A DNA stretch of 64,000 bases, taken from assembly GCF_000002875.2 (NCBI RefSeq), contig NC_009393.2, positions 477,001 to 541,000 on the forward strand. The letters run 5' to 3'. The position numbers and the translations under genes are program-made. Positions 30,884 to 40,793 of this stretch are shown piece after piece (position 1 is the stretch's first letter; the number at the start of each line of letters is the position of its first letter). This stretch comes from Leishmania infantum JPCM5 (taxonomy: Eukaryota > Euglenozoa > Kinetoplastea > Trypanosomatida > Trypanosomatidae). The notes beneath the pieces are model-generated. The model had not been told where the DNA came from, made no database searches, and saw only the letters and a list, made by a program, of their open reading frames with translations.

Positions 30884-32704
30884 TTACGCCTCGATCTGCG
30901 CCGGCGCAGGGACGGTGCCGTCCGCCGCATTTAGTGAAGCTGCCACAGGGGCGGCGATGGCAGCCGCGCTGACACCGCGCTCCAGCGCCTCCTGCTCCTG
31001 CTCCACGAGAGCCTTGGCCTCCGCGATGCGTGCCTTCTTCTGGAAGACCTCCTGTTCTTCACCTTCGACGTACTTCATCGAGCGATTCACGAAGCGGGTG
31101 CGGGCCGCGACGGACTCGTGGCCGAACTCCTGCAGCGGGTGCACGAACGGCTTCTCGGCGCGCTCACACGAGGTCAGCACTAGCTCCTCGACAGACTCGA
31201 ACACCTGTTCACCGGCGTCCTGCGTGGCGTGCAGGGCGTTAATGACACCCTCCACCGCCTGCGCCTGCGCCAGCACCTCCGCCAGTTCCTCGCGGTAGTG
31301 CTTGTAGTTGGGGTCGAGACTGTCCATGGAGCTGTCTCGGTTATGCTGCGCAAGCCGGGCCTGGCGCTCCAGCGTGTCGAGGCGGTGCGTCTTCTTCACG
31401 GTGAGCTCTCCACACACGAACACAAACGCCCGGTATGCCTTGAGGAACTCGTCAGCCTCGTGGTCAATGATCGAGTTGAGAGCCTTCTCCGCGTCCTCCT
31501 GGGGCAGCTTTTCCACCATGTTCTTTACGTACTTCTCCATCTCACGGATTACAGGCTCGCATCCATGGCAGTACTCAAGGCACCGCCGCAGCCGCTGCAG
31601 GTGCTGGTCCCCTATAGTGACGAACTCCTCGTGCGCCGTCACGCGCTTCGCCTCTTCCTGGACGGCCTTCACCACATCCTGCGTCATGGCCCGCTGCTGC
31701 TCCATCACCTTCCGCAGCTCCGCCGCTTTCTCTAGTATTTCGTTCACTAACTGCACCTTATGCTCCACAACGGAGCTGAGCGACGCCTCCATCTTCTGCT
31801 TCTGATGCTGGAAGGCAGCCTTCGCCGCCTCGTGCGTGGCGGCCTCGCGCGCGCGCGACTCTTCGCACCTCTCCAGATCCGCCCTTACTGCAGACTTGAT
31901 GGCATGCTTGTCGTCGCTGAAGGCCTTCACGGCATCCTCGGCGTCCTCGCGCAGCCTCTGCAGGCGCTCACCAAAGTGCACCACTTCGCTGTCCTCCTCT
32001 GTGGAGCTGAGAAAATGGAGGCGCTTCACGTAGGAGACGAGGTACTCGTAGCGAGCCGCGATGAGGTGGCGGTGGGCCCGCTCCACCTCCACGACGTCGC
32101 CGTGGCTGAGGGCGGTGTCGTAGACGGCCTGGGCCTCGTCCACCTGCGCCGTGTACTTGTGTTGCTGCGTATCCATCTCCGACAGCTCATCCTTGATCTC
32201 CTCGGTGGGGTCCACATGTTGGATTTCATGCAGCGCCGCCAGTGTCTCGGGAAGGTTGACGACGGAGCTTTTGGGGGCATGCGGCTTGATGGCGTTAAGA
32301 CTGTCCTTCAACACGAGGTAGCGACCCCGCGGCAGATCCTTGTCGGTCAGCTGGTACAAGGTGTTTTCGAAGGCGCTCGCGTCCAGTGCCGGACGCGTGC
32401 ACAGGTCTTCGATCTCCTCCGGGGTCACGCGCTGTTCGCACTCCCCCATGAAGCGCGCCTCATCCCAGCCAGCAGCGCGCTCGTGACGGTAGCGCTCATG
32501 CAGCTTCGCGACGGCTTCCGAAATGCGCTCGCCGTTGACCGCCAGCGGTGGCAGGCGGCCTTCCGCGTACGTGACGAAGTTGTCGGCGATGGTCAGGCCA
32601 TTTTCCGCGAGCTCGGCTACGGCAGCGACGGCGCGGTGATTCTCGACATTCTGCACGTCCCGTGACGGGTACGTGGGCGGAATAATCGCGCTGCCGTTCA
32701 TCAT
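30884..32704 (-). CDS. PFR5: Paraflagellar rod protein, 69-kDa PFR5-like
   Basis: A 606-residue, almost entirely helical protein (size near 69 kDa) with long coiled coil from ~170 to 540, rich in Glu, Lys, Arg and Ala. The run of heptads (EMDTQQHKYTAQVDEAQ, AELRKVMEQQRAMTQDV, RRCLEYCHGCEPVIREMEK) and the RLDTLERQARLAQHNRDS region resemble the paraflagellar rod family, structural proteins of the extra-axonemal lattice in the trypanosomatid flagellum. The PFR5 name rests on size and remembered chromosome position. The paired ATGs at 32699-32704 (MMNGSAI) follow UTR-like sequence. The tail ends Ala/Pro-rich (APAPAQIEA). Confidence 0.7.
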   Translation of the reverse strand: MMNGSAIIPPTYPSRDVQNVENHRAVAAVAELAENGLTIADNFVTYAEGRLPPLAVNGERISEAVAKLHERYRHERAAGWDEARFMGECEQRVTPEEIEDLCTRPALDASAFENTLYQLTDKDLPRGRYLVLKDSLNAIKPHAPKSSVVNLPETLAALHEIQHVDPTEEIKDELSEMDTQQHKYTAQVDEAQAVYDTALSHGDVVEVERAHRHLIAARYEYLVSYVKRLHFLSSTEEDSEVVHFGERLQRLREDAEDAVKAFSDDKHAIKSAVRADLERCEESRAREAATHEAAKAAFQHQKQKMEASLSSVVEHKVQLVNEILEKAAELRKVMEQQRAMTQDVVKAVQEEAKRVTAHEEFVTIGDQHLQRLRRCLEYCHGCEPVIREMEKYVKNMVEKLPQEDAEKALNSIIDHEADEFLKAYRAFVFVCGELTVKKTHRLDTLERQARLAQHNRDSSMDSLDPNYKHYREELAEVLAQAQAVEGVINALHATQDAGEQVFESVEELVLTSCERAEKPFVHPLQEFGHESVAARTRFVNRSMKYVEGEEQEVFQKKARIAEAKALVEQEQEALERGVSAAAIAAPVAASLNAADGTVPAPAQIEA

Positions 32705-34305
32705 AGCGTCGTCCTTCCCTCTCTCTCTTAGTGCGATGATCGCGTGTGTGCAAGGCGCCTTATGGGAGGGGGGGGCAGGAAGGGGCGAGCGAGAGAGGGA
32801 CCGGAGGTCGGAGCGGGTGAGACGATGCAGCACTGGGGTGGGAGCGGCTTTCTGCTGCGAACACAGACGCGAGAAACACACACACACGGAGAAGCTCAAA
32901 GTGCGACAGTGCTGAGAGACGATACATCAATCGGCAGGGGGACCACAAAGCCGTCGGGCGGGTGCGCGTGTGGGGAGGGGTGTAGGAAGAGGGGGAGGGG
33001 GAGGGGCCAGCGGCACATCAACATGTGGACGGGCCGTACGGCGCGCGGGAGAGTGAAAATGGAGGCATGTTTGGTGGTGAGGAGAACGGAGGCAGAGACG
33101 CACCTGCGCGAGTTCAAGTTGTAGGTTCGCACACAAGCATGAGCGATGCCTGTAAGCAACCTGAGCACGGCACGCACATTCAGAGAAGCACGGTGGGTGC
33201 CGGTGTGCATCAATGATGCCTGTGTCGAGACGACTTTGTGTCGCGCAGTGGCCTACACATCGTTTAGCTCAACGACGGCATTTTCGTTTCGCTTCAACGT
33301 GTGTGTGTGCGTGCATGTTTATTTCTCTGCGGCGCAGCACGCGCTGAGCGCCACACCACGCCCCATGACCGACCCTGTCTCAAGCTCTACTCCCCCACCC
33401 CACACAGCCGCCCCCCAATCATGCCGGTCGCCACGCCTGGTGCATCCCCCCTCCCCCCTCCCTCGGGGTGGCACACAGGCTCCTCCCCACACATCAGTGG
33501 GCCGTGTGAGGCATACGCTCGAGTCACCCTGACACGTGTTGCCCATCGTATGGATGGCACAGACGTGTTCACTGTCGAGCCTCGCCCCGACGCACCGCCA
33601 GAGGTGGGTTCTGCATTGGCAGAGGTAGAAGAGGGGGGGGGGGGGGCTGTTTGGCCTCCCTAACAGAGAGAGAGTGGCGGGTTGTGTGGGTGCACGAGGC
33701 CCTGAGACACCACGCGCTGAGAGGTGTGTCCCCTTCTCTCATGAGGAGCACGAAAAATCGCAGGTGAGGTTTGCACAGGTTGAGGGTGATGGTGAGGGGA
33801 GGGCCCCGTTTCTGGCGGTGCCCACAAGCAAAACAGATAAAGCGCAAGTACGCATCCAAGCACTCAGATGCACGTGCGCACACCCGCATGGGCCGAGTGC
33901 GCGCCGACACAATCAAGCACGGAGGTGATGGTGGGGGTCGTGTCGAGTGCCCACGTAAATCCAAATGAAAATCGCAAAGGAGAGATAGGAGGCAACCGCA
34001 AGCGGGAACGCGCGCAGACTCGCGCGTGCATGCGTGACTGCCCCCCTGCTCGCTCTACCAAGAAGCCATGATGGGCCAGAGAGTGGGAAGCAGGGCGTGA
34101 TAGCAGAGGGAATGAGAAAGAAAGGAGGAGGTGCGGAATGCCGTGTGCCGAGACGGCGTCCGCTTGCGAGAGACACCGTTGAACTCATTTGCCGACTCGC
34201 GTGTACTGAATCCTGCTGTGTCACTGCAAACGCTTCTTGGTGTGCTCTCCGCTCCTCTCCGGCCCATCCTTGTCCAGTCGGCCTAGCCATGTCGGTGCTG
34301 TGCTC
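32705..34305. other. Spacer carrying a SIDER2-like copy
   Basis: About 1.6 kb. Besides the element at 33297-33748, it has a 12-13 base G-run near 33634-33646 and pyrimidine tracts in the transcribed sense near 32760-32800 and 32960-33005; no gene is supported. Confidence 0.55.
33297..33748 (-). mobile_element. SIDER2-like retroposon copy, sense to transcription
   Basis: Same core as the 17.5-kb copy (cctgtctcaagctctactcc, gggccgtgtgaggcatacgc, gttctgcattggcagaggtag), with cgagcctcgccccg replacing cgtcggccgtcccg. That variant is shared with the 38.6- and 48.7-kb copies, so these three form a subgroup. Lies downstream of the stop of the type I membrane protein gene. Confidence 0.8.
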
Positions 34306-36129
34306 TTAGTCGACGGACCTTGAGTTCACGCCGGGATGGTGCTTCTGCGCCTTCTTACGCTGCGCATCCGACACGAGCCGGTCGTCATAGTCATCGGGCT
34401 GCATGCAGTAGTACCAGAGCACAGCCAGCCCGGTGCCGATGACGAGGGCGCTGACAGCGGCGATCAGGAGAGTGTAGAGCGGGTCGAGCGGCTTCTTGTA
34501 CTCATGCGCGTTGGTGGGTGGCTCGGCGAGGTCCGTGAAAGAAACGTGAATGCGAGCGACGCGGTAGTAGTAGATGGACGGGCCCCCCTTGAGACCCACC
34601 TCCACGTACATCTGGTTGCCCTCCACGAATTCGTTGGGGACAGTGGAGAGGTCGAGGGTCAGCGAGTGCGAGGAGACGCCATCGGGGTTGCCGAGATACT
34701 GCTTCAGCACTGACTCTGTCTTCAGTGGCACCTCCTTCAGCTGATCCTTCGTCTTGCGCGGCGAGGTGAAGCAGAACACAGCCGAGAAGGCGGCGGCGGA
34801 AAGCAGCTCCGTGCTGGCCGATAAGTAAAACCCGACGTCGTTCGGCGACGGCGGCGACTGACCCGAACCAGCATAGCCGGCCACCAAGTAGCTGAAGACG
34901 TCTGTGCTCATCGACAGCTCACTGTAGTTGCCCATAACAGGTCTGCTGCCGCTCATGACCACCCACTGTAGGCCTTCTGATTCCTGTGGCACCTGTGGAG
35001 GCACATGATGACTGAATACCGATGCAGCCAGCATGGCTTCGTCGCTGAGGAAGTTGTACTTCCACGTGACAGGCAGCTGTAGCGTACCGTTTCGATTCGT
35101 CTTGATGCAGTACTCCCCTTCCATGGTTCCCGGCAACCCCAGCGCTACATCAGCCTGACTGAAGCACAGGTGTTTGTCCTCGAGAAGGATCTGCACGTCC
35201 AGCGGTCGACTGCGGCACAGATAGCTGCTTTCGTTGACGTAGGTCATGTAGTAGTCTTGCGCGCACACGCAGGTCTCGGTGAACGGCTCGTCTTTGGAGA
35301 TGTACCCGTCGCACTGCTCCTGCTCATGCAAGGAAAGTGACACATACTCCGCTGCCGTGTAGGTGTCATTCGAGTTTCTGCATGCAACGATGGCGTTGGA
35401 GGAGTAGGCGTTGACACCGCTGATGCAGCTGAGAGGTGTCACCTCTGCAGGCTGCGTCACCAGCGTCTCCGCCGGCTGGTGGATCGAGCTGCGAAATACC
35501 TGGCGCAGCGGTGCGACCTTGGTGGGCGGTGTGCTCACCGCTCGGGCCGCTTGCCGAATAGCTGCAGGGGTCCTGTGCGCGTTGGTCGGCGACACGAAAA
35601 GCGGCGCCATGGCACTCCCCACTTCCGCGTGGAGGTCCGCATCTGCCTCTACCTTGGCGAGGAGCGCCTCTGTGTCCTTGTCGAGAGAGGCTCCGACCAA
35701 GACAGACGCAAGCGTGCGGCCAGCGCTGGCGAATCTCATCACCGACTGAACGCTGGACTGGACCACGATGTGGGGATGCTGCAGGCACTGCGTGACAAAC
35801 CCAAGCAGTGGCATGCGATCGGCGCTTGGCATTGGCGCGGAGATTGCAGAAGGATGCAAGTGGCTGTCTTCTGCGAATTGGCTTGCAGTGGCTTTGATAT
35901 CGGTGGTATCGCTCTCGTAGTGCCTGCCAACGAAGAGCTCCAGAGCCATCCCGACCCGCTCTGCGTAGGCAGCCAAGGAGCGGAGGCGTTGGCGCTGCGC
36001 CGCCGTCGGCGGCGACGACACATGTGTTGGGGACACTGCCGCCGCTGCCACGGAGGCAAAGGAGGCTGTGTGCAGCAGTAGAAGTGCTGCGGTTGCCAGG
36101 ACGGCTGCCGCGGCAACCTTTCGCGTCAT
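34306..36129 (-). CDS. Type I membrane glycoprotein, function unknown
   Basis: A 607-residue protein with a clear N-terminal signal sequence (MTRKVAAAAVLATAALLLLH, cleavage likely near residue 30). A lumenal/extracellular region of ~520 residues follows, then one membrane span near 550-574 (LLIAAVSALVIGTGLAVLWYY) and a short basic/acidic tail. The ectodomain has cysteine-containing stretches (ACRN, EQCDGYI, ETCVCAQDYY, HLCFSQ, EYCIKT) and N-glycosylation sequons (NDT, NES, NGT, NYS). I recognise no family. The tail contains YCMQPDDYDDRL, which could hold a tyrosine-type sorting signal. The start ATG precedes the signal peptide directly. A sense SIDER2-like copy sits in its expected 3'UTR. Confidence 0.75.
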   Translation of the reverse strand: MTRKVAAAAVLATAALLLLHTASFASVAAAAVSPTHVSSPPTAAQRQRLRSLAAYAERVGMALELFVGRHYESDTTDIKATASQFAEDSHLHPSAISAPMPSADRMPLLGFVTQCLQHPHIVVQSSVQSVMRFASAGRTLASVLVGASLDKDTEALLAKVEADADLHAEVGSAMAPLFVSPTNAHRTPAAIRQAARAVSTPPTKVAPLRQVFRSSIHQPAETLVTQPAEVTPLSCISGVNAYSSNAIVACRNSNDTYTAAEYVSLSLHEQEQCDGYISKDEPFTETCVCAQDYYMTYVNESSYLCRSRPLDVQILLEDKHLCFSQADVALGLPGTMEGEYCIKTNRNGTLQLPVTWKYNFLSDEAMLAASVFSHHVPPQVPQESEGLQWVVMSGSRPVMGNYSELSMSTDVFSYLVAGYAGSGQSPPSPNDVGFYLSASTELLSAAAFSAVFCFTSPRKTKDQLKEVPLKTESVLKQYLGNPDGVSSHSLTLDLSTVPNEFVEGNQMYVEVGLKGGPSIYYYRVARIHVSFTDLAEPPTNAHEYKKPLDPLYTLLIAAVSALVIGTGLAVLWYYCMQPDDYDDRLVSDAQRKKAQKHHPGVNSRSVD

Positions 36130-37855
36130 CCTGAGGGGTTGTCAGCGCGCCGCTCGTAGAAGCTCTTATCCACCGTTTTCCTGCGCGCAACGGCGGCGGT
36201 AGTGATTGCGCGGGAAGAGGGCGAGGAACGAAGGTGTGGAGGCGGGCCGCTTCTATCTGTATCGCGGTGAAGCCCGGGTGTATATGTGTGTGGGGGGTGG
36301 AAGGGGGCGAGAGAGAGCAACACAACGAGCGAACCACAGGTCCCAAAGCCGAGAGGGGGGTGGGAAAGACCAGCCCACTAGCGGAGGGGTAGCAACGTGC
36401 AGAAGGCAGCAATATATATATATAGAGAGAGAGAGAAACTCTTGGCAGGCAACAACGACAACAACCTCCAAAGTATTTGAGAGGTTTCACTCAGGGAAGA
36501 GAGCGCCAGAGTACCCTCGCACGCAGGCGATGAGCGCGCAGGTGTGCTTCCGGGGCGGATGAGGCGTCGAGCGCTGCAAGCAACCTAACGAAATGAGGCG
36601 GTCACGCACTGATGGGCACAGGCGTATAGGAAGCAGTTGGACGGAGGAGCACCACGCGCGCAGCCATGGAACGGGAGAGAAACTTCAAGCCACAGAGAAG
36701 AGCAAGCAACCAATGAAAGGGATCAGGTGCAGGCGTGAGCTGAGATGGTGCAATGAGCGCAGATGTGCGGAGTCGATTGGGGCGCTGATGTGAACGCGAA
36801 ACGACAAGGCGGAAAGGGCGGGGGGGGTAGGAGAGGCGCTGCAGCGTGCACCAGCTTGAAGACTGTCAGAGCACCGCAGTGAAACTCACACACAGAGGGA
36901 GAGACAAAAGATGGACGGAAGCAGGGATGACACGTTAGAAAGGGCAAGAGGGAAAGGGGAGAGGACGCGCACCTCTACAAACAACGAGCGGCGGTGGTGA
37001 CACCCGCACCTGACAGCGTCATGGAGTCACCCATTGGGTGTGGGAAGACAGGCACGTAATGAATTCACGTCTCTCGCCTCGCCGCGTCGTGAGAAAGTAC
37101 CGAGACACGAGAGGTGTGCGGGTGAGGTCTACCTGTGTGTAGGGGGAGAGGGGAGGAGAATAAAAGCACTCGCTCAGGGCAGTGGTGTTGCGGCTGCCAC
37201 GCCCGCAAGCGCACCGTCTCCTCTTCACCGCAGTAGCAGCCGCAGCGGTGGCGGCGGAAGTGGTGTGGGGGTCGCTGTGCCCTTCACCATGTCCCTTTCG
37301 TCTGTGTGACTGAGCGAGAACGCGACTCTCGTGTTGCTCTCCAGAGGGGAGTGGGAGTGGAGGGAGGAGTTGGGCGTCGAGACGACAACGAAAACGAAGA
37401 AGCGATGACGAAGGGGGGGGGTGGGCGGAAACAAAAAAACGTGTGTGTCACTCGATCTGAGAGAGAAGACAAACTGTGCACGCCTCTGTGCAGCGTGACG
37501 CGGACGGCGAGTGGGAGACGCGGGAGACGCGCGCACCACGAGGTCACGAGGACACGAGGGCGTCAGAGAGGAGAAGCGAGGGCGAATGCAGAGAAGGGAG
37601 AAAGAGACGGAGAAGCGCATCTGTGCTTTCACCCGCCTCTCCTCCTTTTCACCGTCTCGCCGCCGCTTTCTACCGCCGCCGAACCCGGCACGCACTCCAG
37701 CAAAGGACGAGACATCACCTTCGAGGAAAAAGAATGGAAAAAGAAACAAGAAATCTCTATGAAAACCCACGGCGTAGGCAGGGAGAGGGGAGGCGAGGGC
37801 ACCCCACACCCCGGACACGCACGCGAGGCGTAGACAAACCCTCTAACTGAGCCGC
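36130..37855. other. Spacer between H2B and the type I membrane protein gene
   Basis: About 1.7 kb with no supported gene. Contains TA/GA repeats (36413-36437) and long purine-rich plus-strand sequence from 37300 to 37640, pyrimidine-rich in the transcribed sense; expected to hold the H2B 3'UTR. Confidence 0.5.
36413..36437. repeat. TA and GA dinucleotide repeats
   Basis: A run of TA units passes directly into a run of GA units. Confidence 0.8.
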
Positions 37856-38191
37856 TCAACGCGACGCGCTCGACACGGCCTTCGTGCCCTCAGCCATGGC
37901 GTGCTTCGCGAGCTCCGCCGGCAGCACAATACGCACCGCCGTCTGCACCTCGCGCGCACCCAGCGTGCGCTTCTTGTTCGCGCGAACAATCGACGCGGCC
38001 TCAGTGCAGATGCGCTCCATCACGTCGTTCACGTACGAGTTCACGATCTTCATCGTGCGGTGCGACATCGACATCTGGGCGTTGATCGCCTTCAGCGAGC
38101 GGCCCACGTACACGTTCCACGTGCGCTTAGGCTTACGGTGCGACTTGTGCGGGTTGGAAGCCTTGCGGGGAGCAGAGCGAGAAGAGGCCAT
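37856..38191 (-). CDS. H2B: Histone H2B
   Basis: A 111-residue core histone. The fold region is recognisable by [14 protein letters not shown] (start of helix 1), [20 protein letters not shown] (helix 2), [20 protein letters not shown] (helix 3) and the C-terminal [16 protein letters not shown]. The N-terminal tail is short and basic ([20 protein letters not shown]), typical of divergent trypanosomatid H2B. It pairs with H2A in nucleosomes. The ATG at 38189-38191 is preceded by pyrimidine-rich sequence. It is a single copy in this window, with no other core histone genes beside it. Confidence 0.96.
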   Translation of the reverse strand: MASSRSAPRKASNPHKSHRKPKRTWNVYVGRSLKAINAQMSMSHRTMKIVNSYVNDVMERICTEAASIVRANKKRTLGAREVQTAVRIVLPAELAKHAMAEGTKAVSSASR

Positions 38192-38279
38192 GATGATGTG
38201 GGTTGGTTGGAAAGGAGGGACAACGTGAAAGTGCGAAGGATTTGGCTGACGTGGTGAGAGCTGCGAGACTGAAGCAAGT

Positions 38280-38316
38280 CTGCGAAACGAAGGAGAGAGG
38301 GAGAGGAGCGTAAGGG
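38280..38316 (-). promoter_or_regulatory. Predicted trans-splice acceptor for histone H2B
   Basis: The minus strand reads CTCCTCTCCCTCTCTCCTTCG then TTTCGCAG, with the AG at 38280-38281, about 90 bases before the H2B ATG. Another CAG lies closer (near 38261), so the exact site is not certain. Confidence 0.5.
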
Positions 38317-38636
38317 GATAGGAAAGTTTGATGAAGTCATACGCAAGGAGACCACTGGTGAGAGGGCGCAACGCTGCGGCGCCGCTGGCGTACACCCATT
38401 CGATTGTAGTTTTGAGTGCCACAGACATGCTTGCATCGTAACACCGCCTGCGGTGTACCACGGAGCTGCATCGGGGTGCACCTTCGCGGGAGTGGAAGAT
38501 GGGGGTGGCCAAGAATCCCCGTCACGCCGTTTTCACCATCTCTCGTCTTTCTTCTGCATCGCGTCATGCTCGTATGGTTCGCGCCTTTCTTCTTTAGAGT
38601 GTGTGAGCGGCCCGGTGACAGGGTCCGGCCGTGGGA

Positions 38637-38937
38637 TGGCGGTGCGTCGGGGCGAGGCTCGACAGTGAACACGTCTGCGCCATCCATACGATGGGCAACA
38701 CGTGTCAGGGTGACTCGAGCGTATGCCTCACACGGCCCACTGATGTGTGGGGAGGAGCCTGCGTGCCACCCCGAGGGAGGGGGGAGGGGGGATGCACCAG
38801 GCGTGGCGACCGGCATGATTGGGGGGCGGCTGTGTGGGGTGGGGGAGTAGAGCTTGAGACAGGGTCGGTCGTGGGGCGTGGTGTGGCGCTCAGCGCGTGC
38901 TGCGCCGCAGAGAAATAAACATGCGCGCACACACACA
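38637..38937 (+). mobile_element. 5'-truncated SIDER2-like copy, antisense
   Basis: Begins abruptly at tggcggtgcgtcgggg and continues to the gagaaataaac tail and CA-rich end. It lacks roughly the first 150-190 bases found in the full copies at 10.3, 17.5, 33.3 and 48.7 kb. Loss of the 5' end is typical of target-primed retroposition. Belongs to the cgaggctcgacagtg subgroup with the 33.3- and 48.7-kb copies. Confidence 0.75.
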
Positions 38938-39311
38938 AGGCCGAAGAGCAAACCAAGAACGTACTTGAGCGCCTCAGCGGCCACGGGCACAAACGCGTTG
39001 CCGTTGTCCACCGTCGTCCTCCGACGCTCCCACCCGCATCCGAGGAGGCGAGGCGGACAAGCCACCACAGGCACGTTCGCTGCAGCTCCGTGAGCCACCA
39101 CGACATGGTCATCACGCGAAGGAATGAAGAGGTTGGGTTGGGTGGGGTGGAGGGCAGGAGGGGAAAACGCAGGGCAGGCCCTCTCGAGGACGCCCTCTCT
39201 TCCGCTCTCCTCTCCATCACGAGAAAGACAGCGACGGCTCAGGAGAGCGAGAGAGTCCAGCAAGGACGTGCAGAAGACGCGCAGGAGGGCGGGGTGGCCT
39301 ACCTTCCCCCT

Positions 39312-39890
39312 CTACTGCGCCTTCATGCCCTTCGCGAAGGCCTCTGCCTCCTTTCCCTCCAACTGCTCCTTGGCGATCTTGCCTTCTCGATACGCCAAGT
39401 GGCGCTCGCCCATCGACTTCTTCATGAGAGCTGTCTGCCTGTCAATGCCAGCGGACGCCTCGCGCAGAAGTCGGAAATCGTAGGGCAGCTGCATGCACGT
39501 TGCAGTGAAGATGAACAGCCCGAAACACGAGATGGGTGTGGTGAGCCGACGCACCCGTGAGTGTTGAACCCACCGCGCGACAACGGAGTTCATGGGGTCC
39601 GAGTAGCTCAGACCGCGGCTAACGATCCACGCACCGACCCCAAGCCAGCAGCACTGGAAGCCCAGCGTCAAGGCCGCATGATTCCACGCGTCCGTGTACA
39701 TGCGGTGCTCCATGTAATGGTTGCCATAGGCCCGCTGAGCATCCTCAATGCGCCGGACGTACTCGACTGGAATATCGAAGGCTGCCACTTCGGCCGGATC
39801 CGCCACGAACGGTGTCTCAGAGAGCGACTGACGAGAAGAAGGGACGACCTCTCCCTTCTCCGACGACGTACTTGTCTTGGGAGCCTGCAT
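39312..39890 (-). CDS. Two-span membrane protein, function unknown
   Basis: A 192-residue protein I cannot assign. Two hydrophobic segments are visible (LTLGFQCCWLGVGAWIVS, ~residues 76-93, and PISCFGLFIFTATCMQL, ~118-134), with a basic loop between them (HSRVRRLTT). A charged helical C-terminus follows (RHLAYREGKIAKEQLEGKEA). The N-terminus is Ser/Thr-rich. Such a layout would suit a small organelle-membrane protein, but there is no targeting signal I can name. The ATG at 39888-39890 (MQAPKTST) is preferred to an in-frame codon 42 bases upstream. Confidence 0.65.
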   Translation of the reverse strand: MQAPKTSTSSEKGEVVPSSRQSLSETPFVADPAEVAAFDIPVEYVRRIEDAQRAYGNHYMEHRMYTDAWNHAALTLGFQCCWLGVGAWIVSRGLSYSDPMNSVVARWVQHSRVRRLTTPISCFGLFIFTATCMQLPYDFRLLREASAGIDRQTALMKKSMGERHLAYREGKIAKEQLEGKEAEAFAKGMKAQ

Positions 39891-40793
39891 GACAGCTGCG
39901 CAGTTGGAGGGTGTCTGTGTGTGTGTGAACAAATTTCAAGAGATGCGCACCCGCTAAAGAGGACGATGTAAGCTCTCCGTGCGCTCTTTGGTGATCACTG
40001 ACGGAGCGCCAAGCCTGTCGTGCGTGCGTGGGCACCACATCCATCACCGCCACCACCGGAGGTTTGGTCCACGCAACGAAGGTGAGATCGGGGAAAGGAA
40101 AGCGGGGGGGGTGAGGGAACACACACGTAGGAAGAGGGTGGAGGCACGAGAGAGACGCATTGCGTGCGCTCGCATCTCGACCTGAGCCGTCGAGCACGCG
40201 CCAGTAGTCTGCCACGCAACCACCGTGCCGACTACGAGCGCGCCTTTCCTTTGTTTGTTTGCTGTCTGTGTCGCCAAGTCGGCCTCGCGGCCGGATGCGC
40301 GCGTGTCTTCGTGCACACGTGTGCGGGTCCGGATTTGGGTTGTGGTAGGAGGCTGAGGAGGGGGCGTTTTCCTCGCAGCTGCGCGAGCGCTTGAGGTGCC
40401 TGTTCGCGCAACGCCTCACGGCGCACACCTGTAGAAACCAAAGAAGAAAAGACGTGAGAGGGGTAGTGGGAGGGGGTTAGCGGCGGCACCACTGACGGAG
40501 AGAGAGCGGGAACCGAAGCCGTGCATTCGCGCTCCAAGGGTGCCACTTCACAGAACTCCCAACGATGCGGTTGCGCCCCGGACACACACTCGCGCCTCTG
40601 TCAAGCTGATCGATGCACATCCTTTCCCCGCCGCGGAGACGCGCGTGTAGCAGCTTGGAAGCGGCTCGACCGTTCTCCACCAGCTGGAGCATGTGCCACA
40701 TCCGCGATCGATGGGGAGCAGGAGGGCTGGCTCCCCAGAGATGGGCAGCGAGGCGGAATGTGTGCCATTGACGTCCGTCGCAGCAGGTAGTTC
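39891..40793. other. Spacer, no gene seen
   Basis: About 900 bases. The transcribed sense shows pyrimidine tracts near 40090-40140 and 40440-40500. No supported gene. Confidence 0.5.

Noticed and set aside
31760..32665. 301-codon plus-strand frame opposite the paraflagellar rod gene
   Set aside because: Antisense of a clear coiled-coil coding region; the length is explained by codon bias of the true gene.
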